Source: a virus
IMG/VR virus record: IMGVR_UViG_3300009151_000188
Location: 1-36,359 of that record
Strand: one strand, 5' to 3'
DNA length: 36,359 bases
The notes beneath the pieces were generated by a model. It searched no databases. It worked only from the letters and a program-made list of their open reading frames with translations, and was not told the origin of the DNA. Made by a program: the position numbers and the translations under genes. Shown here in pieces: positions 26,513-34,717 of the stretch. How positions within the stretch are numbered: the stretch's first letter is position 1; every line of letters begins with the position of its first letter.

Positions 26513-26892
26513 AGTTCTCCACTTTCTGATAATTTTAACATTAGGCTATATTGTTCGTATGCTTTTTTCACTGCTGGATATTTGTCCCTCAAATATCGTT
26601 CACGTTCTTTTTGTTCCATTAATGTTTCAAACATTCTGTAATGCCCTTGCTTCTTCATGTTATTAAACACTTCTGATTCAAAGTTTGCAACTCGTTCTAA
26701 TTCACTTTCTGCAATCTCTACAGTATACAAGGGTTCGCTATCGAACACAATATCTTCATAAACACGATTAAAATCCAAGGGATCATGAAAGTAATTTATA
26801 TTGACTTTATGATAACGGCTTGCTCTTTTGTTAGTGTCAAGAATATTAATTCTGTGGTGTTGACAAAACTCTTTCACTATATCAGTGGTCAT
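26509..26892 (-). CDS. Unknown T4-superfamily protein, 127 aa
   Basis: Highly charged helical protein, with YHKVNINYFHDPLDFNRVYE near the N-terminus and a helix-rich end (RERYLRDKYPAVKKAYEQYS). No recognised family. Overlaps its neighbours by 4 nt on both sides, so it is part of a tight operon. Confidence 0.75.
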   Translation of the reverse strand: MTTDIVKEFCQHHRINILDTNKRASRYHKVNINYFHDPLDFNRVYEDIVFDSEPLYTVEIAESELERVANFESEVFNNMKKQGHYRMFETLMEQKERERYLRDKYPAVKKAYEQYSLMLKLSESGEL

Positions 26893-27584
26893 TTTATTCC
26901 GACTTCTTCTAAAATTTCTTTCACTAATGCAACATCAGCTGGCAGTTCCTTAAAACGTTTACGCCAGTGTGGCACATCAAAAGCAGGTGCAATCATATTC
27001 AATTGATCGTCGCTCATATTACGAACCATTGCTTTTCCATCTTCGCAATTTAAAATCACCCAGCAACTGATCTTACCATTTACAATATCGTTAACTGCAC
27101 GATTTAGTGTGGCATATAAAAAGTAATGATTAAACTCTGCACTATGTTCGTCGCCCCATTCCATCATTGTTTGTAGGGTTCGTTGTACTGCTGATTCTAC
27201 TGGTTCTGTTTTCAGCATTTCATAAAGATACTTTTCATACAAACTATCTTTACACCAGTTATCTAATTTAGCACCACTTTTAATCACGTAGTCAATAAAC
27301 TTGTCTGGGTACAATGGGTTAGCGTTATTAATAAAACTACCAAATTTTACAAAGGCGTTATAATAACTGCTGTCTGCAAAGTTGTCATAAGTCTTGGGCT
27401 TTTTGGCATTTTGTGTTAATTGCCAAAAACGATTATAGGCCATAAAACCTGCCTGCACTCTTTTCTCATCCTTTTGTAGTGCGCGGCGCTTTCGCTCGCA
27501 CATATGTGCCACAAGAGTTTTTTCTTGCATAAAACTCTTGTTACAATGCACACAACTATAAGGTTGATTAACCAATGCTATCAC
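26889..27584 (-). CDS. Zinc-finger protein, 231 aa
   Basis: The N-terminus has a single zinc finger: C11-x2-C14, then H27 and C29 followed by a basic ERKRR. Residues 35-230 are helical with many Asn/Tyr/Trp residues (NRFWQLTQNAKKPKTYDNF). Proteins with one finger and this layout are common in T4-superfamily genomes, near replication genes; their function is unknown. Four-nt overlaps join it to both neighbours. Confidence 0.78.
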   Translation of the reverse strand: MIALVNQPYSCVHCNKSFMQEKTLVAHMCERKRRALQKDEKRVQAGFMAYNRFWQLTQNAKKPKTYDNFADSSYYNAFVKFGSFINNANPLYPDKFIDYVIKSGAKLDNWCKDSLYEKYLYEMLKTEPVESAVQRTLQTMMEWGDEHSAEFNHYFLYATLNRAVNDIVNGKISCWVILNCEDGKAMVRNMSDDQLNMIAPAFDVPHWRKRFKELPADVALVKEILEEVGIK

Positions 27585-27793
27585 GCGGCCTTCCTAAATT
27601 TACTCAATAAATTATTGGCTAATGTAAGATCATCTATCAAGATTTCATTATGTATGGGAGTCATTTTAATTAAAAATTTTCCAGGCGAATTCGGGTCGTG
27701 CGATACTGTAACATTATGAGTGGTAGAATTCCAAGCTGAATTATTAAAATTAAGGTTTAAATTTACAATATTGCTATAATCAAATTTATTCAT
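27581..27793 (-). CDS. Unknown small protein, 70 aa
   Basis: Asn/Leu-rich (MNKFDYSNIVNLNLNFNNSA), then beta strands (HNVTVSHDPNSPGKFLIKM) and a helix (LANNLLSKFRKA). Not recognised. The ATG follows AAAGGAAAG by 5 nt. Overlaps the upstream clamp-loader-like gene by 8 nt and the zinc-finger gene by 4 nt. Confidence 0.7.
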   Translation of the reverse strand: MNKFDYSNIVNLNLNFNNSAWNSTTHNVTVSHDPNSPGKFLIKMTPIHNEILIDDLTLANNLLSKFRKAA

Positions 27794-28268
27794 ATTCTTT
27801 CCTTTGTTTCTTATCAAATCCCATTGCATCAAATAACTCTGCACGTTCGTCATCTGTCATTAATTTAGCTAATAATTTAATCTCATCATTTTTCATTGTG
27901 GGATTCAGTTCCTCAATCAACTTTTCAAATTTGTCAAGACTGCCCTTTAACATAGGCATAAAAGTGTGATCAACTTGTATACCTGCGCCCACACCGGCAT
28001 ACAACTGCCACAATAAACCTTCGTGATTTTTACTCAACGCCCAATGATGTTTATTAACATTTTCATTAGTTTGTGTAATATACCATTCCTTAATATCTCT
28101 GTCAGGATGTGGCGTATTAGAAATAAATCGCATCAGCACATAGGGGCTAAACTCTTTAAGTTCGGCTTCAGACAGTGATGAATAAAAATCATAGTTTTTA
28201 TTATCAACTGCCTTAAGTACTCGACCCAGGTCTAATGCTTTAGGTTTTTTAGGTTTTGCTGTTGCCAT
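27786..28268 (-). CDS. 62: Probable sliding-clamp loader small subunit (gp62-like)
   Basis: 160 residues after choosing ATG 28268. The Lys/Pro-rich start (MATAKPKKPKALDLGRVLKA) leads to DFYSSLSEAELKEFSPYVLM, then NENVNKHHWALSKNHEGLLW. That pattern is one I recall for the divergent gp62-like subunits of marine T4-superfamily phages, where gp62 helps gp44 load the clamp. gp44 and gp45 are not in the window. Divergence from T4 gp62 is large, so the call is moderate. Confidence 0.55.
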   Translation of the reverse strand: MATAKPKKPKALDLGRVLKAVDNKNYDFYSSLSEAELKEFSPYVLMRFISNTPHPDRDIKEWYITQTNENVNKHHWALSKNHEGLLWQLYAGVGAGIQVDHTFMPMLKGSLDKFEKLIEELNPTMKNDEIKLLAKLMTDDERAELFDAMGFDKKQRKEYE

Positions 28269-28297
28269 AATTATACTGGATGATAGGGAACGGTTTG

Positions 28298-28570
28298 TTA
28301 AGTAGGATTGCTTAGATGATATAATATTATACATTGCTCCAGTGCTTTTTGCAAGGCAGGATTAGTCTTTGCTGCTCGACGAATTTCGTTCCACAGCTTG
28401 TCTTCTCGAATATGATCAATTAAAGGCCTGCCATCACTGGTACGAGTATCTACAGGTTTTTTATATTGATAACCAACTAAATTCCTATCTAATTGACCCG
28501 CTTCTCTGGTGTAAATTTCTTCACCACTGCGTTCGTAAATTAAGGTTGCCCCTGGTGTAAGATTTCCCAT
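28298..28570 (-). CDS. Unknown T4-superfamily protein, 90 aa
   Basis: Starts MGNLTPGATLIYERSGEEIY and continues with a TSDGRPLIDHIREDKLWNEI block and an NPALQKALEQ helix. The DGRPL-x-DHI motif appears in conserved phage hypotheticals that sit by the clamp-loader gene. No known role. The start is 3 nt after the end of the next gene upstream. Confidence 0.72.
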   Translation of the reverse strand: MGNLTPGATLIYERSGEEIYTREAGQLDRNLVGYQYKKPVDTRTSDGRPLIDHIREDKLWNEIRRAAKTNPALQKALEQCIILYHLSNPT

Positions 28571-28573
28571 AAA

Positions 28574-29032
28574 TCACCAGCATTTAGTAAAATCTACCAA
28601 TTCACTTTGGCGACTGACTTCTTTTACAAAGTATGCGCATCGAGGTGAAGGTCCAGGTTCTAATGGAGTGCATAACAATTGACCAGGACGCATTTTAGGA
28701 AAGTACCATTTAACATCTTGATAAACATCAATAATATCAATATCTAAAAATTCTGGTCTAAAACTGCTGCGTGGATTGAAACAAAATGTTCTAAATCCTC
28801 GGTCGTTCAAACTTGTTAAAGGCAACACTTCCATGTCAGGGCCCTCAGGATCGCCTACAATAGTACACCAATCCAACGGCATAGTAACTTCATGTGGGCC
28901 TATTTGTAATACCACTGCTGGACCTGTAAAACTTTCTAAAAAGATTAAAGGAATAAAGAAATGATCAGGGTTTGAACTATCGCTATTATCTAACACAGCA
29001 AACCTCAAATCGTCTTCTATTTCATTAGGCAA
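28574..29032 (-). CDS. Unknown T4-superfamily protein, 152 aa
   Basis: Residues 20-75 are beta-rich (VVLQIGPHEVTMPLDWCTIVG). A well-formed motif TSLNDRGFRTFCFNPRSSFR follows, then DVKWYFPKMRPGQLLCTPLE and Cys-containing ends. I recall the F-x-P-x-M-x-P-G-Q-L-L-x-x-P block from T4-superfamily hypotheticals; no function is known. First gene after a minus-strand sigma70-like promoter, with a 64-nt leader. Confidence 0.72.
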   Translation of the reverse strand: MPNEIEDDLRFAVLDNSDSSNPDHFFIPLIFLESFTGPAVVLQIGPHEVTMPLDWCTIVGDPEGPDMEVLPLTSLNDRGFRTFCFNPRSSFRPEFLDIDIIDVYQDVKWYFPKMRPGQLLCTPLEPGPSPRCAYFVKEVSRQSELVDFTKCW

Positions 29033-29102
29033 GTCGTTAAGGTAATATGTTTGATTTTCTAATGTAAGTATCTGCAGAATAATTCTCCAATTTGTTATTA
29101 TT

Positions 29103-29131
29103 AGTTTACACGCCTGACATTAAGATGTCAA
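29103..29131 (-). promoter_or_regulatory. Sigma70-like promoter with inverted repeat
   Basis: On the minus strand TTGACA (29131-29126), 17 bp, TAAACT (29108-29103). TGACAT-CTTA-ATGTCA overlaps the -35, much like the spacer palindromes of the early array. It lies just after the stop of the helicase gene. Confidence 0.65.
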
Positions 29132-29134
29132 TCG

Positions 29135-30592
29135 TTAATACTTTGTTTTTTCGATTGAGAACGGGTATTTGGCATCTTTGTAAAACTTTTTACGTTCGGT
29201 AAGGTGCCTTTTGGCATATTTCGACGCCGCTGTGATATCCCAAATTTGTACAAAGTCCTTGTCATCTGCTTTTCTAATGCCACGTCCAATGCTTTGGATA
29301 ACGCGGACAAAGCTCTTTCCGGGCTCAAGAAGAACCAGATTAAAAATCCTTGGAATATTAATACCCACAGCGGCCACACCGTAAGTCGCCACAATAATCT
29401 TGTTAGTAGCAGTTTTAATTTCATCATATTCTTCTTTGCGATCTTTTGTTTTTACTTCGCCTGATACAAATACGGCATCAGGAAGTCTTTCAATAATTCC
29501 TTTTCCAGAATCAATTCTATTAACCAATACTAATGTGTTTCCTGTTTGAGAAATCTCTTTAATTAACTTGCTGACATAGGTCATCCTGCTATCATCAGTT
29601 ACTAGATATTTTAATTCTTCTGCATAACTACCAAATTCTTTCCACTCGGCAGTTTGAATAATATTTACGTGACAAGTGCTCAATACACCTGCTTCTTGCA
29701 AAGTATGTGCAGCAACTCGGTTTACTACTTCACCCAAACTTGCGCGAATACTTTGAAATTCATGCTCTGCTTTAGGTATAGTCCCAGTCAATCCCCAACG
29801 TATAGGTGCGTTGGCAAGATTTCTAGTCAGCAAATTTTTAAGTACATCTGCCTTGGCCATATGCACCTCGTCCACCATAACACACTGTACATTGTCCAGC
29901 AACATTTCCAATCTAGCACAGGCAGCTTCGTCCCAATTTTTGCTATTTTTGTCCAAAATATTCAAACTTTGCCAAGTGCAAATTGTGTGAGTTTTATCAA
30001 GGTCTTTTCTGTCGCCATAGTACACACCCACATCCAATTTACAATTAATAAAATCTTCTTCAGTTTGTTCAACAAGACTTTTGTTAGGAACGATGGTTAT
30101 TGTTCGACCGTATTTTTCACATATTTTGCTCAGTGTTGCGGTGGTAATAGTTTTACCAAAACCGGTGGCAATTTCTTGTATGCATTGTGGATTTTTTAAG
30201 AATATGTTGACTGCATCAACTTGATCTTCACGTAATCGAATTTTTTCACCAGCAAACCTATGTCCTTCCGGCCACGTTTGATCGCCCCAAAAATCCGCCG
30301 AAATTTCAGGAAATTCTAAGGTCGTAGGTCGACGGTGATCTTCAACTTCAACGTAGAAGTTTTTACTTTCAAGATACTCTAATACAGTTGGTAACATACT
30401 AAGGTATGTAGTTCCGCCTAGACCAAAAAAACTGATAGAACCGTCCCATCGACCCAATTTATAACTGGGTCTAAAGCGGGCACTAGGGTCTTCGTACTTG
30501 AATTTTTTAACTAACGCTTTTCGAGTATCAAGATCTAAATTTTCAAATTTGACATTAACCTCGTCTTTAATAATAACTTTACAAGTTGCCAA
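29135..30592 (-). CDS. uvsW: UvsW-type DNA/RNA helicase
   Basis: 485 residues, near T4 UvsW (about 500). The N-terminal domain (1-110) is followed by an SF2 core: ATGFGKT at 142-148 (motif I), DEVH at 241-244 (motif II), GLTGTIP (III), TLVLVNRIDSG (IV) and IQSIGRGIRK (VI). UvsW unwinds R-loops and recombination branches and helps switch T4 from origin- to recombination-primed replication. It ends an operon of uvsX, uvsY and the 391-aa gene. Start overlaps that gene by 14 nt. Confidence 0.93.
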   Translation of the reverse strand: MATCKVIIKDEVNVKFENLDLDTRKALVKKFKYEDPSARFRPSYKLGRWDGSISFFGLGGTTYLSMLPTVLEYLESKNFYVEVEDHRRPTTLEFPEISADFWGDQTWPEGHRFAGEKIRLREDQVDAVNIFLKNPQCIQEIATGFGKTITTATLSKICEKYGRTITIVPNKSLVEQTEEDFINCKLDVGVYYGDRKDLDKTHTICTWQSLNILDKNSKNWDEAACARLEMLLDNVQCVMVDEVHMAKADVLKNLLTRNLANAPIRWGLTGTIPKAEHEFQSIRASLGEVVNRVAAHTLQEAGVLSTCHVNIIQTAEWKEFGSYAEELKYLVTDDSRMTYVSKLIKEISQTGNTLVLVNRIDSGKGIIERLPDAVFVSGEVKTKDRKEEYDEIKTATNKIIVATYGVAAVGINIPRIFNLVLLEPGKSFVRVIQSIGRGIRKADDKDFVQIWDITAASKYAKRHLTERKKFYKDAKYPFSIEKTKY

Positions 30593-31754
30593 AATTAAGT
30601 CCTTTTTGATTTTTGTTCACGTCAAAATATACCAAATTTTGGTGATTTTTCACGAAAGATTTCAGTGTGTAATGTGCGCTATCAAATCCTAAATTAATAA
30701 TAGAGTTGAATCTGATTCCAGATTTAACTAGTGGTTTAGGCAGTTTGCCACTGATAAACACCACTTTTGTTTCAGTGTCAATTGGCCCATTTATTCCCAT
30801 TTTTTTGACAAAATCATTGAAATTTTTACCACTTTCTGTCGGTAATCTGAATAAAACGCTCATATTTTTTTCTGCCACTCCAATGCCCTTAAGAATGCCA
30901 AATGCACGTTCAAGTTTTTCTAATTCCGATCCGCCAGGTACAATGAACAAAGTTGGTCCCATATTTTTTAGTATGATTTCCAAGCATTTTACGTCATTTT
31001 CGCTGTTGGAAAGTTTGATTGGATTGCCATTGTCAGAAGTTAGGAACTGTTTAATCTTGGCATCAATTTGATCACTATTCAAATACCTATCAATGTCGTC
31101 AGAGTATAATGAGACACCATATTGCCTTGCTTGGCAGACTGCACCTACTACATCAGTGGCGGTAATTTCTGGCATATTTTTGGGAGAATTCACTATTTTT
31201 AAGGTTCCGTCAACTGACGTTAATATGGGTGCATACTTTTCCATATTTTGAATAATGTCAGCAGTTTGATTAGCATAATGCTTAAATTGATCGTCGTAAT
31301 CAAAATCAATGTCACTGCATAAGTTGGACAAAAATTGTATATTGTCTTCCCTTAACTGAAAATTCCAAGAAGTATTGTCCTTATCCCATATAATATTATT
31401 TGTAGGGTCGCTAGTTCTGTATTTTTTAATTTCTGTAATAAAATATTCGTCATACGGAAACCGTGCTTCGATAATTTTATTATCAATAATTTTGATGGAA
31501 CGATCAGTCACGGTTTTTCTAATTTTAAATCTAAATTGCGGGTTTTCTAAGAACGGGCGAATATCTTTCTTCAATTCTGTAGATAATCTCTCTGCATATC
31601 TAGTAATAATTTTTACTGCCAGTACACTTTGTTTTTCAGTGAAGCCAGTCCCGTTCATAATTTGATTTGTAAAACTATCAATAATTTTAGAATCAAATCT
31701 GTTGGGTTTGACTTGGCCAAACATAAACTCGTTGATTAAGTCTTCAATATACAT
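30579..31754 (-). CDS. Unknown protein between uvsY and uvsW, 391 aa
   Basis: No motif that I can name. The N-terminal half is helical with Lys/Asp-rich segments (YAERLSTELKKDIRPFLENP). The C-terminal half has alternating strand and helix (GPTLFIVPGGSELEKLERAF, VVFISGKLPKPLVKSGIRF), which has the look of a RecA-like or helicase C-domain without clear Walker motifs. Its place in the recombination operon suggests a DNA-metabolism role. ATG 31754 was taken; GTG 31769 would add five residues. Confidence 0.7.
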   Translation of the reverse strand: MYIEDLINEFMFGQVKPNRFDSKIIDSFTNQIMNGTGFTEKQSVLAVKIITRYAERLSTELKKDIRPFLENPQFRFKIRKTVTDRSIKIIDNKIIEARFPYDEYFITEIKKYRTSDPTNNIIWDKDNTSWNFQLREDNIQFLSNLCSDIDFDYDDQFKHYANQTADIIQNMEKYAPILTSVDGTLKIVNSPKNMPEITATDVVGAVCQARQYGVSLYSDDIDRYLNSDQIDAKIKQFLTSDNGNPIKLSNSENDVKCLEIILKNMGPTLFIVPGGSELEKLERAFGILKGIGVAEKNMSVLFRLPTESGKNFNDFVKKMGINGPIDTETKVVFISGKLPKPLVKSGIRFNSIINLGFDSAHYTLKSFVKNHQNLVYFDVNKNQKGLNFGNL

Positions 31755-31769
31755 AACAGTATTATACAC

Positions 31770-32225
31770 TTATAGTGAAATATCTTCAAGCCCTGCGGCA
31801 CGTAATTTAATAATATTGCTTAATTGCCATTGTTTAATGTCCAAACCCTTAACAATGCCTAGCCACTGATTCCGCAACATAGCAAATTCATTAATGACTT
31901 TTTCCATATCCACGACATCAGATTCGCCGTCAACATATTTTTCAACATCCCTGCTACTAAGGGCACGTTGATAGTTTTCCAGATATTTTCTAAATGTTTT
32001 ACTTCGAATTCTACGTAATTCAATATTTAGATATTCCAGTACCGCTTCAATTTCCTGAAGTTGATTAAATCTATGCTCCACAATGCCAGGCAAGCTCGCA
32101 GAGGCTTTTTCTACGCTGCCGTAGATTTTAACCTCTTTGCGGGCCTGCTCTAGTTCACTATAAAAATAGTCTAAACAACCTGGTAAATGCGATATGTCAG
32201 ATGAGACCTTAGCATACCAAGACAT
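31770..32225 (-). CDS. uvsY: UvsY recombination mediator
   Basis: 151 residues (T4: 137). The helical, charged sequence with LPGIVEHRFNQLQEIEAVLE, then RSKTFRKYLENYQRALSSRD and VINEFAMLRNQWLGIVKGLD matches the UvsY pattern of marine T4-superfamily phages. UvsY loads UvsX onto gp32-coated single-strand DNA. Its position between uvsX and uvsW in one operon supports it. Confidence 0.85.
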   Translation of the reverse strand: MSWYAKVSSDISHLPGCLDYFYSELEQARKEVKIYGSVEKASASLPGIVEHRFNQLQEIEAVLEYLNIELRRIRSKTFRKYLENYQRALSSRDVEKYVDGESDVVDMEKVINEFAMLRNQWLGIVKGLDIKQWQLSNIIKLRAAGLEDISL

Positions 32226-32228
32226 GGA

Positions 32229-32477
32229 TTAATCCTCGTCTTGGTATAGGTCCCAATCATCCTCGTCAACTTCTGTATCAACATCTTCGTCGCCAGCGAC
32301 TAATTCGATAGCATCGTCGAGTGCTGAATCATAACCAACAAGTGCTTTTAATGTGGAAGTTTCTACATCTTTACCAAGTAAGAAATCTACAAAATGATTT
32401 GCAGCAATTTCTTTATTTTTATCAGATATATACTCTTTAAAAACATCCCAAATTTCAATAATTAGATCTTCTTCCAT
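32229..32477 (-). CDS. Acidic small protein, 82 aa
   Basis: Helical N-terminal half (LIIEIWDVFKEYISDKNKEI) and a very acidic C-terminus (AGDEDVDTEVDEDDWDLYQDED). It sits between uvsX and uvsY with 2-3 nt gaps. Small proteins of this form occur at this place in related phages; function is not known. Confidence 0.75.
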   Translation of the reverse strand: MEEDLIIEIWDVFKEYISDKNKEIAANHFVDFLLGKDVETSTLKALVGYDSALDDAIELVAGDEDVDTEVDEDDWDLYQDED

Positions 32478-32479
32478 TT

Positions 32480-33538
32480 TTATTCCTCAGTTTCTTCTAT
32501 AGTTGCGGAAATACTATTACTTGTATCTTTCCATTCAGACATCATAATAGTCAATCCATCTTTTTCGTTACGTTCCCAAGCCTTGCGGAATTGTTTGATA
32601 ATTTCGCCATCTTTAGTAGTGTAGACAAGACTATTGCCTTCTTTCTTCAATGCACCCTTACCTTCAAACAAGTCAACTAATCCACTAAACGGACTCATAC
32701 CTGTTGAGTATGGAATCTCTACTTGTACACTTTCGAAAGGCTTAGAATAACGAGTTTTCATAATCTTACAAGCACTACGAATACCGTGCACTTCAGATGT
32801 TTTATTACCGTCAGCATCAGTCTTCAGTTTTAATTTACGCATAGCAACAACGATAGAACTTGCGTAAATGAATCCTTGACCGCCACTAATTTTGTCATCT
32901 GGGTCAAACATATCTTGACTTGCATATGTGTGATTAGTACAAACCAAACCAACATTCCACGACCCAAACATATTAACGCAGTTACGAACTAGACTAGTAA
33001 GTGCCTTAGGTTTACGACCCATATCACCCTTCATCTCGCCTGCTTCAAACTGATTAACGTCAGTTGGAGTCAACAACATACCCAACGAGTCAACTACAAA
33101 CAATACTTTTGGACGCGACTCTTCAGGCATAAGTTTATACTCTTTCATAAACTCGGAGATAGTTTTTGCCACATCGTCAATCATAGCCATATTAAGTTTT
33201 AACAACTTTTCATCGCTTGTATTGACACCTAAGTCAATTAACCATTTTTCATCAAGTGCGTTTTCGCTATCAACTAGGATAACGTAAATGCCCTGTTCCT
33301 GTGCTGCCTTAATAATATTGCCCGAGCAAATATAACTTTTCCCTGCACCACTTTCTCCAGCAAATACTGTTACCTTACCCAAAGGGACTCCTTTGAAGAA
33401 GTCCCCCGAGATAAGATAGTTTAGAGCATAATTGCCAGTGCTGATCCAGTCAGTAGGATCATTAAAACCGATTCCCAAACCATCAATACTCTTAGTGATA
33501 GATTTGCGGAATTTCGAGATATCGAAACTCTTTGACAT
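32480..33538 (-). CDS. uvsX: UvsX recombinase (RecA family)
   Basis: 352 residues (T4: 391). Walker A GESGAGKS at 61-68, Walker B VLFVVD at 145-150, and the L1/L2 region with GEMKGDMGRKPKALTSLVRN and SGGQGFIYAS are all present. It forms filaments on single-strand DNA and performs strand exchange in recombination-dependent replication. Upstream, 14 nt separate it from the gp32 gene; downstream are the small acidic protein and uvsY. The acidic C-terminus (ATIEETEE) is typical. Confidence 0.95.
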   Translation of the reverse strand: MSKSFDISKFRKSITKSIDGLGIGFNDPTDWISTGNYALNYLISGDFFKGVPLGKVTVFAGESGAGKSYICSGNIIKAAQEQGIYVILVDSENALDEKWLIDLGVNTSDEKLLKLNMAMIDDVAKTISEFMKEYKLMPEESRPKVLFVVDSLGMLLTPTDVNQFEAGEMKGDMGRKPKALTSLVRNCVNMFGSWNVGLVCTNHTYASQDMFDPDDKISGGQGFIYASSIVVAMRKLKLKTDADGNKTSEVHGIRSACKIMKTRYSKPFESVQVEIPYSTGMSPFSGLVDLFEGKGALKKEGNSLVYTTKDGEIIKQFRKAWERNEKDGLTIMMSEWKDTSNSISATIEETEE

Positions 33539-33552
33539 AATCTATCTCCTAA

Positions 33553-34572
33553 TTAGGTGCTTTGACGATTACGAATCATTGCAATGATATCTGCTGCTCG
33601 GCTACCTGCACCACTTGCTGGTTCAGTCTTTGGAGGAGTGTTAAACGATGCTTCTGCACCTGCAACATCATCTTCCCAAGGTGGATTAGATTCAACTGCA
33701 TCTTCTACAACAGGTGCTGGACGAGCCGCAGGTGCGGGACGACTTGCTGCCTGAGTTGGTGGCAAAGAAGTAGTAGTTGTGTAATTGCTACGAAGACCAT
33801 CTGGCTTGTAGTAAGCACCCCAACGCTCCATATCAAATGCTTCGCCGTCAACGGACGCTTCAAACATTTCTTTCATTACGCGAAGTTCAACATCAGTTGG
33901 TTTCTTAGGAAGGAATGTCTTCAAATCAAACAAACCAAATTGTTTAATTGCTGCGTTTTCTGCTTCGCTCAAAGCACGTTCACGACGACTCCAATTACTG
34001 GTTGTGTAGTCAGCATAACCACCTTTACTAGTTTTAGCAATCTTGAAATCCAAGCCACGGACATAGTCTGTTGGCAATTCTTCAATTTCACTATCCATTA
34101 ATGCATTCTTAACAATGTTAAAAATTTGGCTGCTCATAATGAAACGACGAATTGGATTTTCAGGAACCTTGTCTTCTTGTAGTTTGCTATCAACTACCAA
34201 ACCTTGGAACAAGTAAGACTTCTTTTTCCAGTACTTACGACCCATTTCTTCCAAAGATTTATCTTTGAACCAAGGACGAACTTCAGTAAGAATTGGGCAA
34301 GTTTCACCCCACATTTCCATACAAGGAACTTGTACAGTAACTGGTTTACTTGCTGTATCACCTTTAATACCGGCGAATGGCAATTTGATCATTGCACGTT
34401 CGATCCAGAAAAAAGTGTTGTTTGGGTCTGCGTCAGGAAGGAATCTGACTGTTGCTGTTTGACCTTCTTGGATATTCCAATGCGCATAGATTGCATTGTC
34501 GCCTCCGCCTTGGCTTGAATTTTGTTGGGATGAAGCTTGGAGCTTCGCGCGGATTTCTGCTAAAGTTGCCAT
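33553..34572 (-). CDS. 32: Single-strand DNA binding protein (T4 gp32-like)
   Basis: 339 residues. The basic start (MATLAEIRAKLQASSQQNSS) matches the gp32 cooperativity region. AIYAHWNIQEGQTATVRFLP then FFWIERAMIKLPFAGI fits the OB core. C84 and C92 (VPCMEMWGETCPIL) remain, but I do not see the full four-ligand zinc set of T4 gp32 (H64, C77, C87, C90). The C-terminal part is Pro/Ala-rich with an acidic patch (PPWEDDVAGAE) and ends IIAMIRNRQST. It coats single-strand DNA for UvsX, UvsY and gp41/gp61. Start follows AAAGG by 11 nt. Confidence 0.92.
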   Translation of the reverse strand: MATLAEIRAKLQASSQQNSSQGGGDNAIYAHWNIQEGQTATVRFLPDADPNNTFFWIERAMIKLPFAGIKGDTASKPVTVQVPCMEMWGETCPILTEVRPWFKDKSLEEMGRKYWKKKSYLFQGLVVDSKLQEDKVPENPIRRFIMSSQIFNIVKNALMDSEIEELPTDYVRGLDFKIAKTSKGGYADYTTSNWSRRERALSEAENAAIKQFGLFDLKTFLPKKPTDVELRVMKEMFEASVDGEAFDMERWGAYYKPDGLRSNYTTTTSLPPTQAASRPAPAARPAPVVEDAVESNPPWEDDVAGAEASFNTPPKTEPASGAGSRAADIIAMIRNRQST

Positions 34573-34624
34573 AATGTTTTGCCTTTATAAAATGTATTAT
34601 GCCTCTTCTTTAAAGCCAACTGAC

Positions 34625-34664
34625 TAAAAAGAAAAATGTGTGCATACGATTAAGTATACACACA
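34625..34664 (-). terminator. Intrinsic terminator between the 34718 gene and gp32
   Basis: On the minus strand TGTGTGTATAC pairs with GTATGCACACA (one G-U pair) around TTAATC, followed by TTTTTCTTTTT. An 11-bp stem and U-run give a strong Rho-independent signal, so gp32 needs its own promoter; CATAAT/TATAAA words upstream of its ATG are candidates but no clear -35 was found. Confidence 0.8.
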
Positions 34665-34672
34665 TCTATTTA
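34665..34672 (-). promoter_or_regulatory. Late-promoter-like octamer before the terminator
   Basis: GATAAATA on the minus strand (plus-strand bases TATTTATC around 34668-34675; coordinates are approximate), one base off TATAAATA, just upstream of the terminator. If active, it would make only a very short RNA. Confidence 0.2.
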
Positions 34673-34717
34673 TCTCCACAACCTAAATGGTAGTAGAAAC
34701 TGGTATTTTTTTACCAA

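Noticed and set aside
29654-30199. Plus-strand frame of 181 codons inside uvsW
   Set aside because: Antisense shadow of a gene with complete helicase motifs; Cys/Phe/Ser-rich nonsense-like composition.
33562-34101. Plus-strand frame of 179 codons inside the gp32-like gene
   Set aside because: Cys/Trp-rich antisense product without a start site; shadow of gp32.
34573-34624. T4 middle (MotA-type) promoter for gp32
   Set aside because: TTGGCTTTA resembles a MotA box, but its distance to CATAAT is shorter than the normal 12-13 bp, and no motA gene is in the window.
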